From Legionellales bacterium (lineage in GTDB: Bacteria > Pseudomonadota > Gammaproteobacteria > Legionellales > Legionellaceae), in contig JAPLRK010000063.1 of assembly GCA_026399195.1 (NCBI GenBank), positions 1-64,000 on the forward strand: a DNA stretch of 64,000 nt. The letters run 5' to 3'. Every line of letters starts with the position of its first letter. Position 1 is the stretch's first letter. Of this stretch, positions 39,711 through 50,087 are shown piece after piece. The notes below the pieces were generated by a model, which saw only the letters and a list, made by a program, of their open reading frames with translations, had not been told where the DNA came from and searched no databases. The translations under genes were made by a program, and so were the position numbers.

Positions 39711-42530
39711 ATGTCAGATACACTCGAGCTCAGCAAGCCATCATCACCCGCCAGTTCATTGGAGGTCAATTCCATTGAACCAGGCATCCTAAAAACCATC
39801 AAACGAAATGGCAAAGTCGTGCGCTATGATGAAGACAAAATCAAAGTGGCGGTGACAAAAGCCTTCATCGCTGTTGAAGGTGGGAGTGCTGCTGCCTCCA
39901 ATCGCATTTACGAACAAATTGATGATGTTGTCCATCAAGTAACACAAGCGTTTAAACGACGCCTGCCTAGCGGTGGCACAATACATATCGAAGACATTCA
40001 AGATCTCGTAGAATTGGCATTGATGCGCAGCAGCCAATACAAAATTGCCAGAGCCTATGTGCTTTACCGAGAAGAACGCCGAAAAGCCCGGGAAGCCAAC
40101 GTCAAGACACAAGCCAAAGACAGTAAAACACTGCTCATCACCCACCCCAATGGCGAATTAAAACCCATCGACATGAATCGTCTCAACACGATTGTGACCG
40201 AGGCATGCCGAAATTTAGAGCAAGTTAACCCCGCTCCCGTCATCAAAGACGCCCTTCGTAATCTTTATTCTTCGGCCAAGTTAGATGATGTCTATAAAGC
40301 CCTGATCATGTCGGCACGAGCATTGGTTGAAACAGAACCTAATTATACCTATGTCAGCGCACGTTTGCTCCTCGATAGCCTACGCCATCAAGCGCTGTCC
40401 CATCTTCGCATCCAAGACGAAGCCACCTTCGATGAAATGGTCGGGATTTACCCCACTTATTTCAAGTCTTATATTGCCCATGGCATTCAACAAGGCATTC
40501 TCGACAGCAAGTTGAGTGAATTTAACTTAGACCAACTAGGTCAAGCCTTGCTACCCGAACGCGATGCTCAAATGACCTACTTAAGCCTGCAAACGCTTTA
40601 TGATAGATATTTCATTCATGAATTTGGCACACGCTACGAACTACCCCAAGCGTTTTTCATGCGAGTCGCTATGGGGCTTGCGATTCGTGAGGAGCACAGA
40701 GAAGAAAAAGCCATTGAATTTTATACCTTACTGTCCTCTTTTGACTACATGTCATCCACACCCACCCTATTCAACGCAGGAACCGTTCGTCCACAATTAT
40801 CCAGTTGCTACCTCACCACGGTGCCTGATCATTTGGACGGCATTTACAGCGCCATCAAAGACAACGCCCTGCTCTCTAAATTCGCCGGAGGACTCGGCAA
40901 CGACTGGACACCCGTACGCGCAATGGGTGCTCATATCAAAGGTACCAATGGTCGTTCACAAGGCATCGTCCCTTTTTTAAATGTTGCAGATGCCACAGCT
41001 GTTGCAGTCAATCAAGGAGGTAAGCGCAAAGGGGCTGTGTGTGCTTACCTTGAATGCTGGCACTTAGATGTCGAAGAATTTTTAGAATTACGTAAAAACA
41101 CAGGGGACGACCGCCGACGCACCCACGACATGAACACCGCTCTTTGGATACCCGATCTCTTTATGAAGCGCGTGCATGCTGAAGGCGAATGGACTCTTTT
41201 TTCACCTGATGAAGTGCCTGATCTTCATGACGCTTATGGCAAACCCTTTGAAGCTCTCTATCTTGAATATGAACATAGAGCACAAGCAGGGAAAATAAAA
41301 GCCACCAAAACCATTCCTGCCATCAAACTCTGGCGAAAAATGCTCTCCATGCTTTTTGAAACAGGTCATCCATGGCTTACGTTTAAAGATGCCTGTAATT
41401 TAAGATCGCCCCAACAACATGCGGGCGTGATTCACAGCTCAAACTTATGTACTGAAATCACGCTTAACACATCCGCTGAAGAAATTGCCGTATGTAACTT
41501 AGGCAGTGTGAATTTGCCAGCTCACATCAACAACAACCAACTCGATACCAGAAAATTAAAGGCAACCATCAAAACTGCCATTCGAATGTTGGACAACGTC
41601 ATTGACATCAATTATTACTCAGTTCCGCAAGCACGCAAATCTAACCTACAGCATCGCCCTATTGGGTTGGGACTCATGGGATTTCAAGACGCGTTATATG
41701 CTCTCAATATAGACTATACTTCCGATGCGGCGATTGAGTTTGCAGATACCTCCATGGAGTTGATAAGCTATTATGCTATTGAGGCTTCCTCAGAATTGGC
41801 AGTTGAGCGGGGTAAATACCCAAGCTATGAGGGTTCTTTATGGAGCAAAGGGGTTTTGCCCATCGACTCCATTCATCTTCTCCAACAGTCCCGCGGCCAA
41901 TTCCTAGAGCAAAACCGACAACAGCGTTTAAATTGGGAAGCCTTGCGTGTCAAAGTACGAACACAAGGCATACGCAACTCTAATCTGATGGCCATAGCAC
42001 CCACAGCCACCATTTCAAACATCTGTGGTGTGTCGCAATCCATCGAGCCAACTTACCAAAATCTCTATGTGAAATCGAATCTTTCTGGCGAATTCACAGT
42101 GGTTAATCCCTACTTGGTTGCCGATTTAAAAGCGCTCAAGCTGTGGGATGAAGTCATGGTCAATGATCTCAAATATTTTAACGGCAGTGTCCAACCCATC
42201 AACCGCATCCCAGCTCACCTCAAAACGCGCTATGCCACGGCTTTTGAAATTGACCCTATGTGGCTTGTGGAAGCGGCATCTCGTCGACAAAAATGGCTGG
42301 ATCAAGCACAGTCACTCAATGTTTACATGGCCAAGCCCTCTGGAAAGAAATTAGATGAACTCTATCGACAAGCATGGATCCGTGGACTCAAAACAACCTA
42401 TTATTTACGAAGTTTGGGGGCCAGTAATGCGGAAAAGTCCACCGTCACAGATGGTGCGCTGAACGCGGTCAAATTAGAAGAACCTCGGGTGTGTTCCATC
42501 ATCGATCCTGAGTGTGAAGCCTGCCAATAA
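39711..42530 (+). CDS. nrdA: Class Ia ribonucleotide reductase, large subunit
   Basis: Makes deoxyribonucleoside diphosphates. The start MSDTLELSK follows GGAGG; the upstream frame runs through the NrdR box. Two N-terminal ATP-cone domains (about 25-120 and 135-220) precede the ten-stranded barrel with [16 protein letters not shown] and [18 protein letters not shown]. The C-terminus ends CEACQ, giving the redox-active Cys pair reduced by thioredoxin. At 940 residues it is longer than the Escherichia coli protein because of the second ATP cone. Confidence 0.97.
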   Translation: MSDTLELSKPSSPASSLEVNSIEPGILKTIKRNGKVVRYDEDKIKVAVTKAFIAVEGGSAAASNRIYEQIDDVVHQVTQAFKRRLPSGGTIHIEDIQDLVELALMRSSQYKIARAYVLYREERRKAREANVKTQAKDSKTLLITHPNGELKPIDMNRLNTIVTEACRNLEQVNPAPVIKDALRNLYSSAKLDDVYKALIMSARALVETEPNYTYVSARLLLDSLRHQALSHLRIQDEATFDEMVGIYPTYFKSYIAHGIQQGILDSKLSEFNLDQLGQALLPERDAQMTYLSLQTLYDRYFIHEFGTRYELPQAFFMRVAMGLAIREEHREEKAIEFYTLLSSFDYMSSTPTLFNAGTVRPQLSSCYLTTVPDHLDGIYSAIKDNALLSKFAGGLGNDWTPVRAMGAHIKGTNGRSQGIVPFLNVADATAVAVNQGGKRKGAVCAYLECWHLDVEEFLELRKNTGDDRRRTHDMNTALWIPDLFMKRVHAEGEWTLFSPDEVPDLHDAYGKPFEALYLEYEHRAQAGKIKATKTIPAIKLWRKMLSMLFETGHPWLTFKDACNLRSPQQHAGVIHSSNLCTEITLNTSAEEIAVCNLGSVNLPAHINNNQLDTRKLKATIKTAIRMLDNVIDINYYSVPQARKSNLQHRPIGLGLMGFQDALYALNIDYTSDAAIEFADTSMELISYYAIEASSELAVERGKYPSYEGSLWSKGVLPIDSIHLLQQSRGQFLEQNRQQRLNWEALRVKVRTQGIRNSNLMAIAPTATISNICGVSQSIEPTYQNLYVKSNLSGEFTVVNPYLVADLKALKLWDEVMVNDLKYFNGSVQPINRIPAHLKTRYATAFEIDPMWLVEAASRRQKWLDQAQSLNVYMAKPSGKKLDELYRQAWIRGLKTTYYLRSLGASNAEKSTVTDGALNAVKLEEPRVCSIIDPECEACQ

Positions 42531-42589
42531 AGCCAAGAATCACGCCAGAATTAACTTCCCGTTCTGGCGCGATCTCAAAGGAGAAACTT

Positions 42590-43696
42590 ATGATAAGTAC
42601 CACCCAAGAACGACCGACAGCTCAAAAAATCACTGGAGCCACGGGTCTTGAGACATTAGACCTGGGAGCAGGAAGAATCCATGTAGATGATAAAAAAATA
42701 ATCAACTGTCGCGCCGATTTAAACCAACTAGTCCCGTTTAAGTACACATGGGCATGGGATAAATATTTAACCGCTTGCGCTAACCATTGGATGCCTAACG
42801 AAATTAGCATGAGTGCAGATCTGGCCTTGTGGAATGATCCAAAAGGCTTAACCGAAGACGAACGCTTAATCATAAAACGAAACTTAGGATTTTTCTCCAC
42901 AGCGGACTCTTTGGTTGCCAATAATTTGGTACTGGCGGTCTATCGGCACATCACCAATCCAGAATGTCGACAGTATTTGTTGCGACAAGCCTTCGAAGAG
43001 GCTTTGCACACCCACGCCTACCAATATATCATTGAAAGCTTAGGGATGGCCTCGGCAGAAGTCTTCAACATGTACCGAGAAATCCCCTCTGTCGCCACCA
43101 AAGCCTCCTGGGCCCTCCCCTTCACCCAAAGCTTGGGGGATCCCTATTTTCATACAGGAACCACGGAAGATGATCAACGACTGCTTCGTGATTTGATTGC
43201 GTTCTATGTCATTTTCGAAGGTATCTTTTTCTACGTAGGCTTCACACAAATTCTATCCATGGGTCGACGTAATAAAATGATTGGCACCTCTGAACAATTC
43301 CAATACATTTTACGAGACGAGTCCATGCACATGAACTTTGGGATTGATGTCATCAACCAAATCAAAATTGAAAACCCCCATTTATGGACACCCTCATTTA
43401 AGAAAGACATCCTTCAATTGATGCAAGATGGCGTGGAGCTAGAATACCAATATGCCAAAGACACCATGCCCAACGGCATTTTAGGCATGAATGCTGAAAT
43501 GTTCGAAGAATATCTTCACTACATCGCTAACCGCCGTCTCAACCAAATAGGCTTAGCAGAGCTTTACCCAGGCGCTGAAAACCCATTCCCCTGGATGAGT
43601 GAAATGATGGATCTGAAAAAAGAGAAAAACTTTTTCGAAACACGTGTCATTGAATATCAAGCCGGTGGGACCCTGCAGTGGGAAGATTCGGATTAG
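42590..43696 (+). CDS. nrdB: Class Ia ribonucleotide reductase, small subunit
   Basis: A di-iron protein that holds the tyrosyl radical. The 368 residues include the metal-ligand helix [12 protein letters not shown], with Glu-x2-His and the Tyr seven residues after the Glu in the radical position, and [13 protein letters not shown] with the second Glu and His. It follows nrdA by 59 bases with a GGAGA site and is presumably under the same NrdR boxes. Confidence 0.97.
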   Translation: MISTTQERPTAQKITGATGLETLDLGAGRIHVDDKKIINCRADLNQLVPFKYTWAWDKYLTACANHWMPNEISMSADLALWNDPKGLTEDERLIIKRNLGFFSTADSLVANNLVLAVYRHITNPECRQYLLRQAFEEALHTHAYQYIIESLGMASAEVFNMYREIPSVATKASWALPFTQSLGDPYFHTGTTEDDQRLLRDLIAFYVIFEGIFFYVGFTQILSMGRRNKMIGTSEQFQYILRDESMHMNFGIDVINQIKIENPHLWTPSFKKDILQLMQDGVELEYQYAKDTMPNGILGMNAEMFEEYLHYIANRRLNQIGLAELYPGAENPFPWMSEMMDLKKEKNFFETRVIEYQAGGTLQWEDSD

Positions 43697-43732
43697 ACAC
43701 GGCTTTCTTGAGATCCGGCTCTTTCGTTTTGA

Positions 43733-45022
43733 TCAAACCAACAAAAATTTAAAGTTTTTCTGCATTTCGTTCAAATCAAATTTGTTCAAAAATAGAGAAA
43801 AACTCATCCAAGCACTCAAAGCGGAGAGATCACGAAACGGGGGTGGAAGATACACCGGAGGAGTTAGAATGCCTTGGGCACTTAACTCACTCAGTAATGG
43901 CAAATCGTCTAATACCAGCTTGCCGGTGAACAACAAAGGGATTAGATCGATGCGATGCTGGCTGATGGCAAAACGGATGAAATTATAAATCAGGACAAAC
44001 CCTTTTGCATAGGATAAATCCTTCGTAAAAGGACCGCCCGTAGGTGTGCTGCCTCGAAACACTCGCACACTGTTGTTATAGCTGTCCTTTTCATCCAAAT
44101 CGCATTCCAAAAAGTAGCGGTAAATATCAAGAAAATCCGCGCCCTCTTTGACTTTATTCAAAGCGATCACACGATTGGTGATTTTTCTAATCCGCCCAGG
44201 ATAGGAAGAAAAACTCACCACCTCCGTGATCACCGCCAACCCTTCTTGAATCACACTGCAAGACGGCGACCCTTTGGAGAGGAAAAAACAATAAGGCTGC
44301 ATGGAACCATTCACTGTGGTTCCCACATGGACCCACCCCTCATGGACTTCCAAATATTTAAGATCTCGGTCACTGAACATCGCATGCTGACTTAACTTGA
44401 TGTTGTCAGCGCCCGCTGAAGCGTCAGCAATCATGTCATCGCTGACCACCACATTCACACGCCCCGGATGCTCCGTAAAAAAAGCACTCAAAGCGGCTTG
44501 CAGCACTTCTTGAGCCATCTGTGGGCTATGTCGCTTGAGATCAGCCTCCGTTTGGAGTTTCACATCAAGCGCCGTCAACACATCAAACAGCAACGCACCC
44601 AAATCCGACAAGCGCGGACCCCCAACATAAAAGGCATCATCTGGACTTCCATACAACTCCATCGCCACTTCTGAGAAAACTGGCGTTCCTCGCGCGGAAA
44701 GCATTTGTACTGCTCGCGCGTACTCATCACATTGACGTTTGATCAATCGAGTGATCGATGAATATTGACCCAGCTGATTTTGAGTATCTCGCAGAATCAA
44801 GCGAAACTCTTCCATCTTGTCATGAGCATCAAAGGGCAAAGGCTTTTTTTGATAATAAGCTTCATCCACCTCCGGAAGCTTCTTACACCGATTTCGAAAA
44901 AAACCTTCTTTAACAGACTCATCCCATTTGATGAGATCAAGAATACGAATTTTACGCTGTGCATCCACAATACGCTTGGATAACTCCTGTATCACTCCCA
45001 ATTCATCGTCTTTCATAGACAT
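43733..45022 (-). CDS. DUF1704 / QEGLA-motif metallopeptidase-like protein (MATCAP relative)
   Basis: A 429-residue protein. The HExxxH motif HEGWVH (His227, Glu228, His232) is followed by QEGLA (259-263), the signature of the bacterial 'flavohemoglobin expression-modulating QEGLA motif' group. Eukaryotic MATCAP tyrosine carboxypeptidases of tubulin share this fold and motif. Other typical segments are EVAMELYGSPDD, VVVSDDMIADASAG and RVFRGSTPTGGPFTKDLSYAKGF. It is convergent with nrdB and separated from bamC-like DNA by a gene-end repeat. The substrate is unknown; host tubulin is only speculation. Confidence 0.87.
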   Translation of the reverse strand: MSMKDDELGVIQELSKRIVDAQRKIRILDLIKWDESVKEGFFRNRCKKLPEVDEAYYQKKPLPFDAHDKMEEFRLILRDTQNQLGQYSSITRLIKRQCDEYARAVQMLSARGTPVFSEVAMELYGSPDDAFYVGGPRLSDLGALLFDVLTALDVKLQTEADLKRHSPQMAQEVLQAALSAFFTEHPGRVNVVVSDDMIADASAGADNIKLSQHAMFSDRDLKYLEVHEGWVHVGTTVNGSMQPYCFFLSKGSPSCSVIQEGLAVITEVVSFSSYPGRIRKITNRVIALNKVKEGADFLDIYRYFLECDLDEKDSYNNSVRVFRGSTPTGGPFTKDLSYAKGFVLIYNFIRFAISQHRIDLIPLLFTGKLVLDDLPLLSELSAQGILTPPVYLPPPFRDLSALSAWMSFSLFLNKFDLNEMQKNFKFLLV

Positions 45023-45038
45023 TTTTCAAGCCTTTTAA

Positions 45039-45061
45039 TTTAGGATCTCGCCCGAAATCCT
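45039..45061. repeat. AGGATCTCGCCCGAAAT gene-end repeat copy
   Basis: A diverged copy of the AGGATCG...CGAAATA family between the small lipoprotein and the QEGLA gene. Confidence 0.5.
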
Positions 45062-45303
45062 TATTCTGTTTTGCGTTCAACCTTGCTGCTTTGAAGGACT
45101 GGCGGTCGTACCGAAACCGCAGGATCCTGATTTTGAGGCGGCAAATCATAAAAATGACTGATGTTCTCTGATGTTAATGGAGGCGGAACCACAAGCTGAA
45201 CCCCATTACGACTTGTCTGGTATTTCTGCTCACCGTTGGTTGTATATTGCGCGGTACAAGCCGACACCAATAGGGAAAACACGGCTATCATTAACTTTTT
45301 CAC
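45061..45303 (-). CDS. Short BamC/NlpB-like lipoprotein
   Basis: An 80-residue lipoprotein: signal MKKLMIAVFSLLVSAC with lipobox LVSAC. The segment GVQLVVPPPLTSENISHFYDLPP resembles the N-terminal unstructured stretch of BamC, which binds BamD. It lies 4 bases after dapA, the normal bamC location. The helix-grip domains of full BamC (about 340 residues) are absent, so it is either a natural short form, as in some intracellular relatives, or a truncation. Confidence 0.72.
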   Translation of the reverse strand: MKKLMIAVFSLLVSACTAQYTTNGEQKYQTSRNGVQLVVPPPLTSENISHFYDLPPQNQDPAVSVRPPVLQSSKVERKTE

Positions 45304-45307
45304 AACA

Positions 45308-46189
45308 CTACCTCGATTGAATAAATTCTAATTCATGCATCGCATGCTCTAGCGCCTGATGATGCTCACGCGCCAAAAGGGTCAATGGCATACGAAGCTC
45401 AGGTCCTATCAAACCCATCCGACTCATAGCCCACTTCGCAGGGATGGGGTTTGATTCCACAAACATCAATTGGTGCAAAGGCATGAGTTTCTCATGCCAC
45501 CTCAAACAAGCGGCATGATCACCATCCATCGCTGCATCACACATTTTAGCCATAAGGGTGGGAGCCACATTCGCCGTCACGGAAATAACCCCTTTCGCTC
45601 CAGCTAGCATCCATTGCGCAGAACTCAAATCATCCCCACTGTACACATCTATTTGACCGTCACAATCTCGTAGAAGTTGCTGCAATCGGGGCATTTGTCC
45701 CGTCGCCTCTTTGATCCCAATAATGTTTGATATTTGAGCCAATCTTACGACCGTTTCTGGCAACAAATCGCACGCCGTACGACCAGGTACATTATAAAGA
45801 ATAATAGGCATGGAAACGGCTTGGGCAATGGCGCGATAATGCTGAAAAAGGCCCTCTTGAGTTGGTTTAATATAAGCTGGCGTCATGATAAGAGCTGCAT
45901 GTGCACCATAACCCATGGCCTGATGTGTCAACTCAATACACTCTTTCGTGGCATTACAGGCAGTCCCTGCAATCACAGGAATACGCTCTTTGGCTTGATG
46001 TATCACAGCCTTAATAACATACAATTTTTCATCATGAGTTAATGTACCAGCCTCACCCGTGGTACCTGCAACCACAATGCCATGGGTCCCGGACTGAATA
46101 TGAAACTCAACCAAATCGCGCAAACGCTCTTCATCAATACTATCGTCAAGCAAAGGTGTCACCAACGCGACAATACTCCCTCGAAACAT
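45308..46189 (-). CDS. dapA: 4-hydroxy-tetrahydrodipicolinate synthase
   Basis: Condenses pyruvate with aspartate semialdehyde in the lysine/DAP pathway. The start [12 protein letters not shown] follows GAGGA; the 17 upstream codons are dropped. The Schiff-base Lys is in IIGIKEATG, the Tyr in [12 protein letters not shown], and GTTGEAGTL forms the pyruvate site. 293 residues is normal. It supplies meso-DAP for the wall recycled by mpl. Confidence 0.96.
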   Translation of the reverse strand: MFRGSIVALVTPLLDDSIDEERLRDLVEFHIQSGTHGIVVAGTTGEAGTLTHDEKLYVIKAVIHQAKERIPVIAGTACNATKECIELTHQAMGYGAHAALIMTPAYIKPTQEGLFQHYRAIAQAVSMPIILYNVPGRTACDLLPETVVRLAQISNIIGIKEATGQMPRLQQLLRDCDGQIDVYSGDDLSSAQWMLAGAKGVISVTANVAPTLMAKMCDAAMDGDHAACLRWHEKLMPLHQLMFVESNPIPAKWAMSRMGLIGPELRMPLTLLAREHHQALEHAMHELEFIQSR

Positions 46190-46277
46190 AACGTCCTCTT
46201 CAATAGAATGAGATTTTCCAATACTACTGGGTGATGACACATTTCACAAGGCTTCTACCACAATTGGACTTCTAAAT

Positions 46278-46390
46278 AAGGATCGGGATTTTTTTCAGGT
46301 TATTTGATGAAGTGGTGCACGTACGTGCTTGAGAAGCTTTGGACAGAATGGCATGCGTCTTTTTGCATGCCATTCTGTCCAGACTCCAAT
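46278..46390. repeat. Compound palindromic repeat cluster
   Basis: Holds an AGGATCGGG copy (46279), the perfect palindrome GCACGTACGTGC (46317-46328) and a perfect 17-bp stem TGGACAGAATGGCATGC / GCATGCCATTCTGTCCA (46340-46356 and 46365-46381) with a T-rich loop, ending GACTCCAAT. The hairpin is a sister of that at 7346. The cluster lies between dapA and the glycine-zipper gene, which diverge. Confidence 0.75.
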
Positions 46391-46488
46391 CCACAAACGA
46401 CAAGATCTGTATGGTTCAATTTTGTGCAAATAGTTTAATCTTGTACTAGACTTAAAGGGAAAGCAGCTTAACTCAAGAGGATTGAATC

Positions 46489-46776
46489 ATGAACAAAATC
46501 ATCATCACATTAAGTTTTCTTGGTGCAACAGCCTTATTGGGTGGTTGTACCAATACCGAGGTCGGAACTGGCGTCGGTGCTGCAGCGGGTGCTGGTTTAG
46601 GCTATGCAGTCACTGGCGGTAATGCTGTGGGCGCGCTTGTTGGCGCAGGTGCTGGTGCCGTCGTTGGCAACCAAATCGGCCAAAGCCAAGACGCTCGATA
46701 TTACTATAGCGGCTACGGCCCTTATTATGGTCCTTATGGTGGCTATTATCGTGGATATGGTGGTTATTATTACTAA
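46489..46776 (+). CDS. Glycine-zipper outer-membrane lipoprotein (SlyB/17-kDa-like)
   Basis: A 95-residue lipoprotein with lipobox LLGGC at about residue 22. A glycine zipper follows (GTGVGAAAGAGLGYAVTGG, GALVGAGAGAVVGNQIG), which forms paired membrane helices in the 17-kDa antigen family. The C-terminal 25 residues are a Tyr/Gly repeat (GPYYGPYGGYYRGYGGYYY). Preceded by AAGAGGA. Probably envelope stress or stability related; no partner gene. Confidence 0.85.
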   Translation: MNKIIITLSFLGATALLGGCTNTEVGTGVGAAAGAGLGYAVTGGNAVGALVGAGAGAVVGNQIGQSQDARYYYSGYGPYYGPYGGYYRGYGGYYY

Positions 46777-46790
46777 AGTTAGCGCCCGAG

Positions 46791-46817
46791 ATATACTGTG
46801 CGCGGCCATAAATTGCG
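46791..46817. repeat. Half copy of the CCATAAATTGCG palindromic element
   Basis: ATATACTGTGCGCGGCCATAAATTGCG matches one arm of the full element at 49926-50010, with a further fragment at 51103-51120. Confidence 0.65.
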
Positions 46818-46818
46818 T

Positions 46819-46850
46819 AAAGAGACATGAAAAAGATTTCATGTCTCTTT
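46819..46850 (+). terminator. Rho-independent terminator after the glycine-zipper gene
   Basis: A 14-bp perfect stem AAAGAGACATGAAA / TTTCATGTCTCTTT around AAGA, ending in T residues. Confidence 0.8.
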
Positions 46851-46917
46851 GTCCAAGACATTTGATGCACACCCCATTTTTGTGTTAAAATCGAACTAAA
46901 TTATTGAAACAGATCCT

Positions 46918-47838
46918 ATGCTAGACTTATCTTCACTATCAACCCAACACCTAGTACAAATCCTCGAATTACGATCAACGAATGAGCGTCTGCAAGGCCT
47001 TGATATTGAAACCCTAATCAATGCCCAGCGCCTACCTCCTCAGTTTGTTCGGAACATAAAAAAACAACAACCCATTGCCCGATCAGCGCAATCAGCATTT
47101 GAAATCATCGGTGCAATGATAGACACCTGGTGGGCAGTTGTGTCGGTTGCTAATTTGGCCTTGTTCTTTACGATTGCAGCGGCAGCAATTGCAGGAGCTC
47201 TTGGATTGATTTATGCGTTTTATACCTACAGGGGAAGGCTCCAATCCTCACAGGATTTGGAGAACGCTTATCGACTGGCTCTGTTACAAAGTACGGCCTC
47301 AGAATTGATCTTCAAGCGTCATCACAAAGACTTGAAAAGCGACATGAATCGCCAAAGAAATCCGTTGAAAACGCCCCCGTTTGTTCCCTCAAAATTAAAA
47401 TTAATAGCTACGATATCCTTCACCAGCACACTGTTTTTCTTTTCCTATTTTTATGGTGTAAGTTCCATTCTAGAATGTATTGGCTTCCTTGGACTAGCTG
47501 CTGCGATGTCAAACCCCATCAGTGTATTGCTTGCTGGAATTTTCGGGCTTGGATTAGGCTTCTATTTTGCGTACATGTACTACCAAGATAAAAAAAACAT
47601 GCACCTTATGAAAACAGAATGCGCCCATCTCACCACTAGGGTAAGCGAAGAGCGGCAATTCATTCATGCCTTATCTCTATTAAACCCCATGCGTAACAAA
47701 AACCTGCATCAAACCACCACTAAACTAGAAGAGCAAAGGTTGCCACATAAAAGCATCTCAGCACGCTTTTTTATTCCGAGATCACAACAATCACCTACCC
47801 ATAACCCTGAGCATCACTCACGGCTCGTCTTTGGTTAA
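46918..47838 (+). CDS. Orphan membrane protein
   Basis: A 306-residue protein. The N-terminal 55 residues look like a small helical module (SLSTQHLVQILELRSTNERL). There are about three hydrophobic regions: VVSVANLALFFTIAAAAIAGALGLIYAF (about 78-105), ATISFTSTLFFFSYFYGVSSILECIGFLGLAAA and SVLLAGIFGLGLGFYFAYMYY (about 160-225). A polar basic tail follows. The hydrophobic pairs resemble those of the protein at 34707. No family was recognised. A repeat copy overlaps the stop codon. Confidence 0.7.
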   Translation: MLDLSSLSTQHLVQILELRSTNERLQGLDIETLINAQRLPPQFVRNIKKQQPIARSAQSAFEIIGAMIDTWWAVVSVANLALFFTIAAAAIAGALGLIYAFYTYRGRLQSSQDLENAYRLALLQSTASELIFKRHHKDLKSDMNRQRNPLKTPPFVPSKLKLIATISFTSTLFFFSYFYGVSSILECIGFLGLAAAMSNPISVLLAGIFGLGLGFYFAYMYYQDKKNMHLMKTECAHLTTRVSEERQFIHALSLLNPMRNKNLHQTTTKLEEQRLPHKSISARFFIPRSQQSPTHNPEHHSRLVFG

Positions 47839-47855
47839 GGATCGCGCCCGAAATA
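47837..47855. repeat. AGGATCGCGCCCGAAATA gene-end repeat copy
   Basis: It overlaps the stop codon of the preceding gene. Same family as the copies at 7321, 23203 and 30591. Confidence 0.55.
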
Positions 47856-47929
47856 AATAATACTTGCTAATTTCAAGATGTGAAAATATAGTGCACTATC
47901 CTCACATATTCATTCAAACAGGTCACTTT

Positions 47930-48682
47930 ATGGCTACGGCCACTTTAAAACTAATATTTTCGCTCAGTATTTTGCTGGTCATTCTACTCGCAGGCTGGTA
48001 CCCCTTTAAAAAACGCATGCAGGACGGTCATGTTGATTTTCCGATAGGTGAAACCTTAGCCACTGGGGTTTTTTTAGGGGCCGCCTTATTGCATATGCTA
48101 CCTGAAGCCAACGCCATGTTTGTGGCTAGGGGCACTCATTATCCTTATGCCTACATCATCACGGGCATCGTCTTTTTATTGTTTTTATGGTTTGAACATT
48201 TGGGCAAGGAACTCTATCACCACCATGACAAGACTCATCCGGCGTTTGCGCTTGTAGCCTGGCTCATGTTGTCAGTACATTCCCTGGTGCTTGGTGCGGC
48301 CCTCGGCTTTAGCAAAGAATATCCCTTAGTCATCATGCTATTTTTAGCCATCATCACGCACAAATGGGCCGAGAGTTTCGCGATTGCGTTACAACTAAAC
48401 AAAAGTTCCTTGCGTACAGCATACAGCATCGTGTTCTTTCTACTATTTGCTTTCATGACACCGCTTGGCATCTTCATCGGATATTATGTGGGAGTCGACA
48501 TCAAAACAGATTCATGGTTTGATCCCATTTTAATAGCCACTTCGGCCGGGACATTTCTCTATCTCGGCACACTTCATGGCCTTGAGCGCTGTGTGATGGT
48601 AGAACGCTGCTGTAATCTGCGAGATTTTAGCTTTGTCATCATCGGCTTTTTACTGATGGCATCCGTTGCTGCTTATGTTTAG
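47930..48682 (+). CDS. ZIP-family metal transporter
   Basis: A divalent-metal (zinc/iron) importer of the inner membrane. The start MATATLKLIF was chosen, with a GGTCAC upstream. The 250 residues hold eight hydrophobic helices, with TM4 HSLVLGAALGF (His-Ser motif) and TM5 AIITHKWAESFAIAL (HKxxE motif) forming the metal site. A His-rich loop ELYHHHDKTH lies between TM3 and TM4. It ends two bases before the convergent desaturase. Confidence 0.88.
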   Translation: MATATLKLIFSLSILLVILLAGWYPFKKRMQDGHVDFPIGETLATGVFLGAALLHMLPEANAMFVARGTHYPYAYIITGIVFLLFLWFEHLGKELYHHHDKTHPAFALVAWLMLSVHSLVLGAALGFSKEYPLVIMLFLAIITHKWAESFAIALQLNKSSLRTAYSIVFFLLFAFMTPLGIFIGYYVGVDIKTDSWFDPILIATSAGTFLYLGTLHGLERCVMVERCCNLRDFSFVIIGFLLMASVAAYV

Positions 48683-48683
48683 G

Positions 48684-49883
48684 TTAGGATCGGGGGCTGA
48701 TAGCCGACACCTTCGGAACATACCCCTTCAAATGTTCTGAGAACTGTCTAAGCACATCCAGTCCAGAATCTTCCGCCTGTTTGCACCATTGCTGTAAAGA
48801 TTCAATCAGCTCTTTTTGAGAGGTGGCGGTCTTTTGCCAAATATTTTGCAGCGTTTGACGATGATGATAGACCGTCCGCAATTGTTCATATCGATTTAAT
48901 AAAGCATGTAGTCGAGTATTCGCTTTAGGAGAAAGTAAATTTTCCTGACGTCGCAGCAATAGTCCGGCCCTTTGGACTAATTTTTTATCTCCTTCGTTTT
49001 GCACATCACGTTCTTTAACATGTCGAAGCATGGGGCGAACCACGTGATGGTAGTAATGCGACATGACTTGAAAACGATTACCAACAACGGCTTTAACGGT
49101 TTCTAAATCCACATGAAGCTTTCCTTCTTCCCTAGCCAATTGCGGTGGCAATTTTTTAACCCGCGCCAAACCTAAAAAGGACAAACATTGAATATACATC
49201 CATCCCATATCAAGCTCCCACCATTTCACGGAGAATTTGGCAGAGGATGCAAAGGTATGGTGATTGTTATGTAATTCTTCGCCACCAATCCAAAACCCCA
49301 AAGGAAAAACATTAGTCGCCGCGTCCAAACATTCAAAATTACGGTAACCCCAATGATGACCAATTCCATTGACCACACCAGCAGCCCAAATAGGAATCCA
49401 CATCATTTGTATTGCCCAAATGGAGACGCCAGGAATTCCAAATAGAAAAACATCTATCAAGAGCATCAAGACGATACCCATTGCGGAATGTTTTGAATAA
49501 AGATTTCTTTCAATCCAATCTTTTGGCGTGCCATGAGAGTATTTTTCAATCATTTCTGTTTCATGAGAAGCCTCGCGATATAATTCAGCGCCTTGAAAAA
49601 GTACTTTTTTCAAACCCAAGACTACGGGACTATGAGGGTCGCCTACAACATCCGTGGTGGCGTGATGTTTTCGATGAATAGCGACCCATTCTGCCGTGAC
49701 CATACCCGTGGTTAACCAAAGCCAAAACCTAAAAAAATGGCTTATCAGCGGATGCAAGGTCAAGGCACGATGCGTTTGATGACGATGTAAGTAAATAGTT
49801 ACAGACGCTATGGTGATTTGCGTTACCACAAGTGTTGCTATCACATAACCCCAGAAAGATAAGTTCAGAATACCAAACAGCAT
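48684..49883 (-). CDS. Acyl-CoA/lipid delta-9 fatty acid desaturase
   Basis: A membrane di-iron enzyme that inserts a double bond in acyl chains. The three histidine boxes are HRHQTHRA, HRKHHA and HNNHH, with the typical WGYRNFE motif between. The start was placed at MLFGIL, six bases after GGAG; ATG 49895 is possible. The 399 residues include a charged, helical C-terminal extension of about 120 residues (from AREEGKLHVDLE) beyond the membrane core, as in the longer DesC-like group. Confidence 0.9.
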   Translation of the reverse strand: MLFGILNLSFWGYVIATLVVTQITIASVTIYLHRHQTHRALTLHPLISHFFRFWLWLTTGMVTAEWVAIHRKHHATTDVVGDPHSPVVLGLKKVLFQGAELYREASHETEMIEKYSHGTPKDWIERNLYSKHSAMGIVLMLLIDVFLFGIPGVSIWAIQMMWIPIWAAGVVNGIGHHWGYRNFECLDAATNVFPLGFWIGGEELHNNHHTFASSAKFSVKWWELDMGWMYIQCLSFLGLARVKKLPPQLAREEGKLHVDLETVKAVVGNRFQVMSHYYHHVVRPMLRHVKERDVQNEGDKKLVQRAGLLLRRQENLLSPKANTRLHALLNRYEQLRTVYHHRQTLQNIWQKTATSQKELIESLQQWCKQAEDSGLDVLRQFSEHLKGYVPKVSAISPRS

Positions 49884-49925
49884 CATTTTCTCCATGTCAA
49901 AAAAATTAATATCTCATCGGCGCAT

Positions 49926-50010
49926 TATGTACTGTGCGACCATAAATTGCGGTTTTTAGGCGACGTTATTTTTGCCTAAAAACCGCAATTTATGGCCGCG
50001 CATAGTATAT
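49926..50010. repeat. Full palindromic MITE-like element
   Basis: Arms CCATAAATTGCGGTTTTTAGGC (49940-49961) and its exact complement (49974-49995) form a 22-bp stem. The outer parts TATGTACTGTGCGA and CGCGCATAGTATA continue it imperfectly. Fragments of the same element lie at 46791 and 51103. Confidence 0.75.
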
Positions 50011-50087
50011 CACAAATTGGACAACACGTGTTGCACCAAAGTGTATTGTGAACGATAATCTGAAGAATATCACTTAAGATTTGGGTC

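Noticed and set aside
46604-46888. Overlapping frames around the glycine-zipper gene
   Set aside because: Shadows of its Tyr/Gly codons; no ribosome sites.
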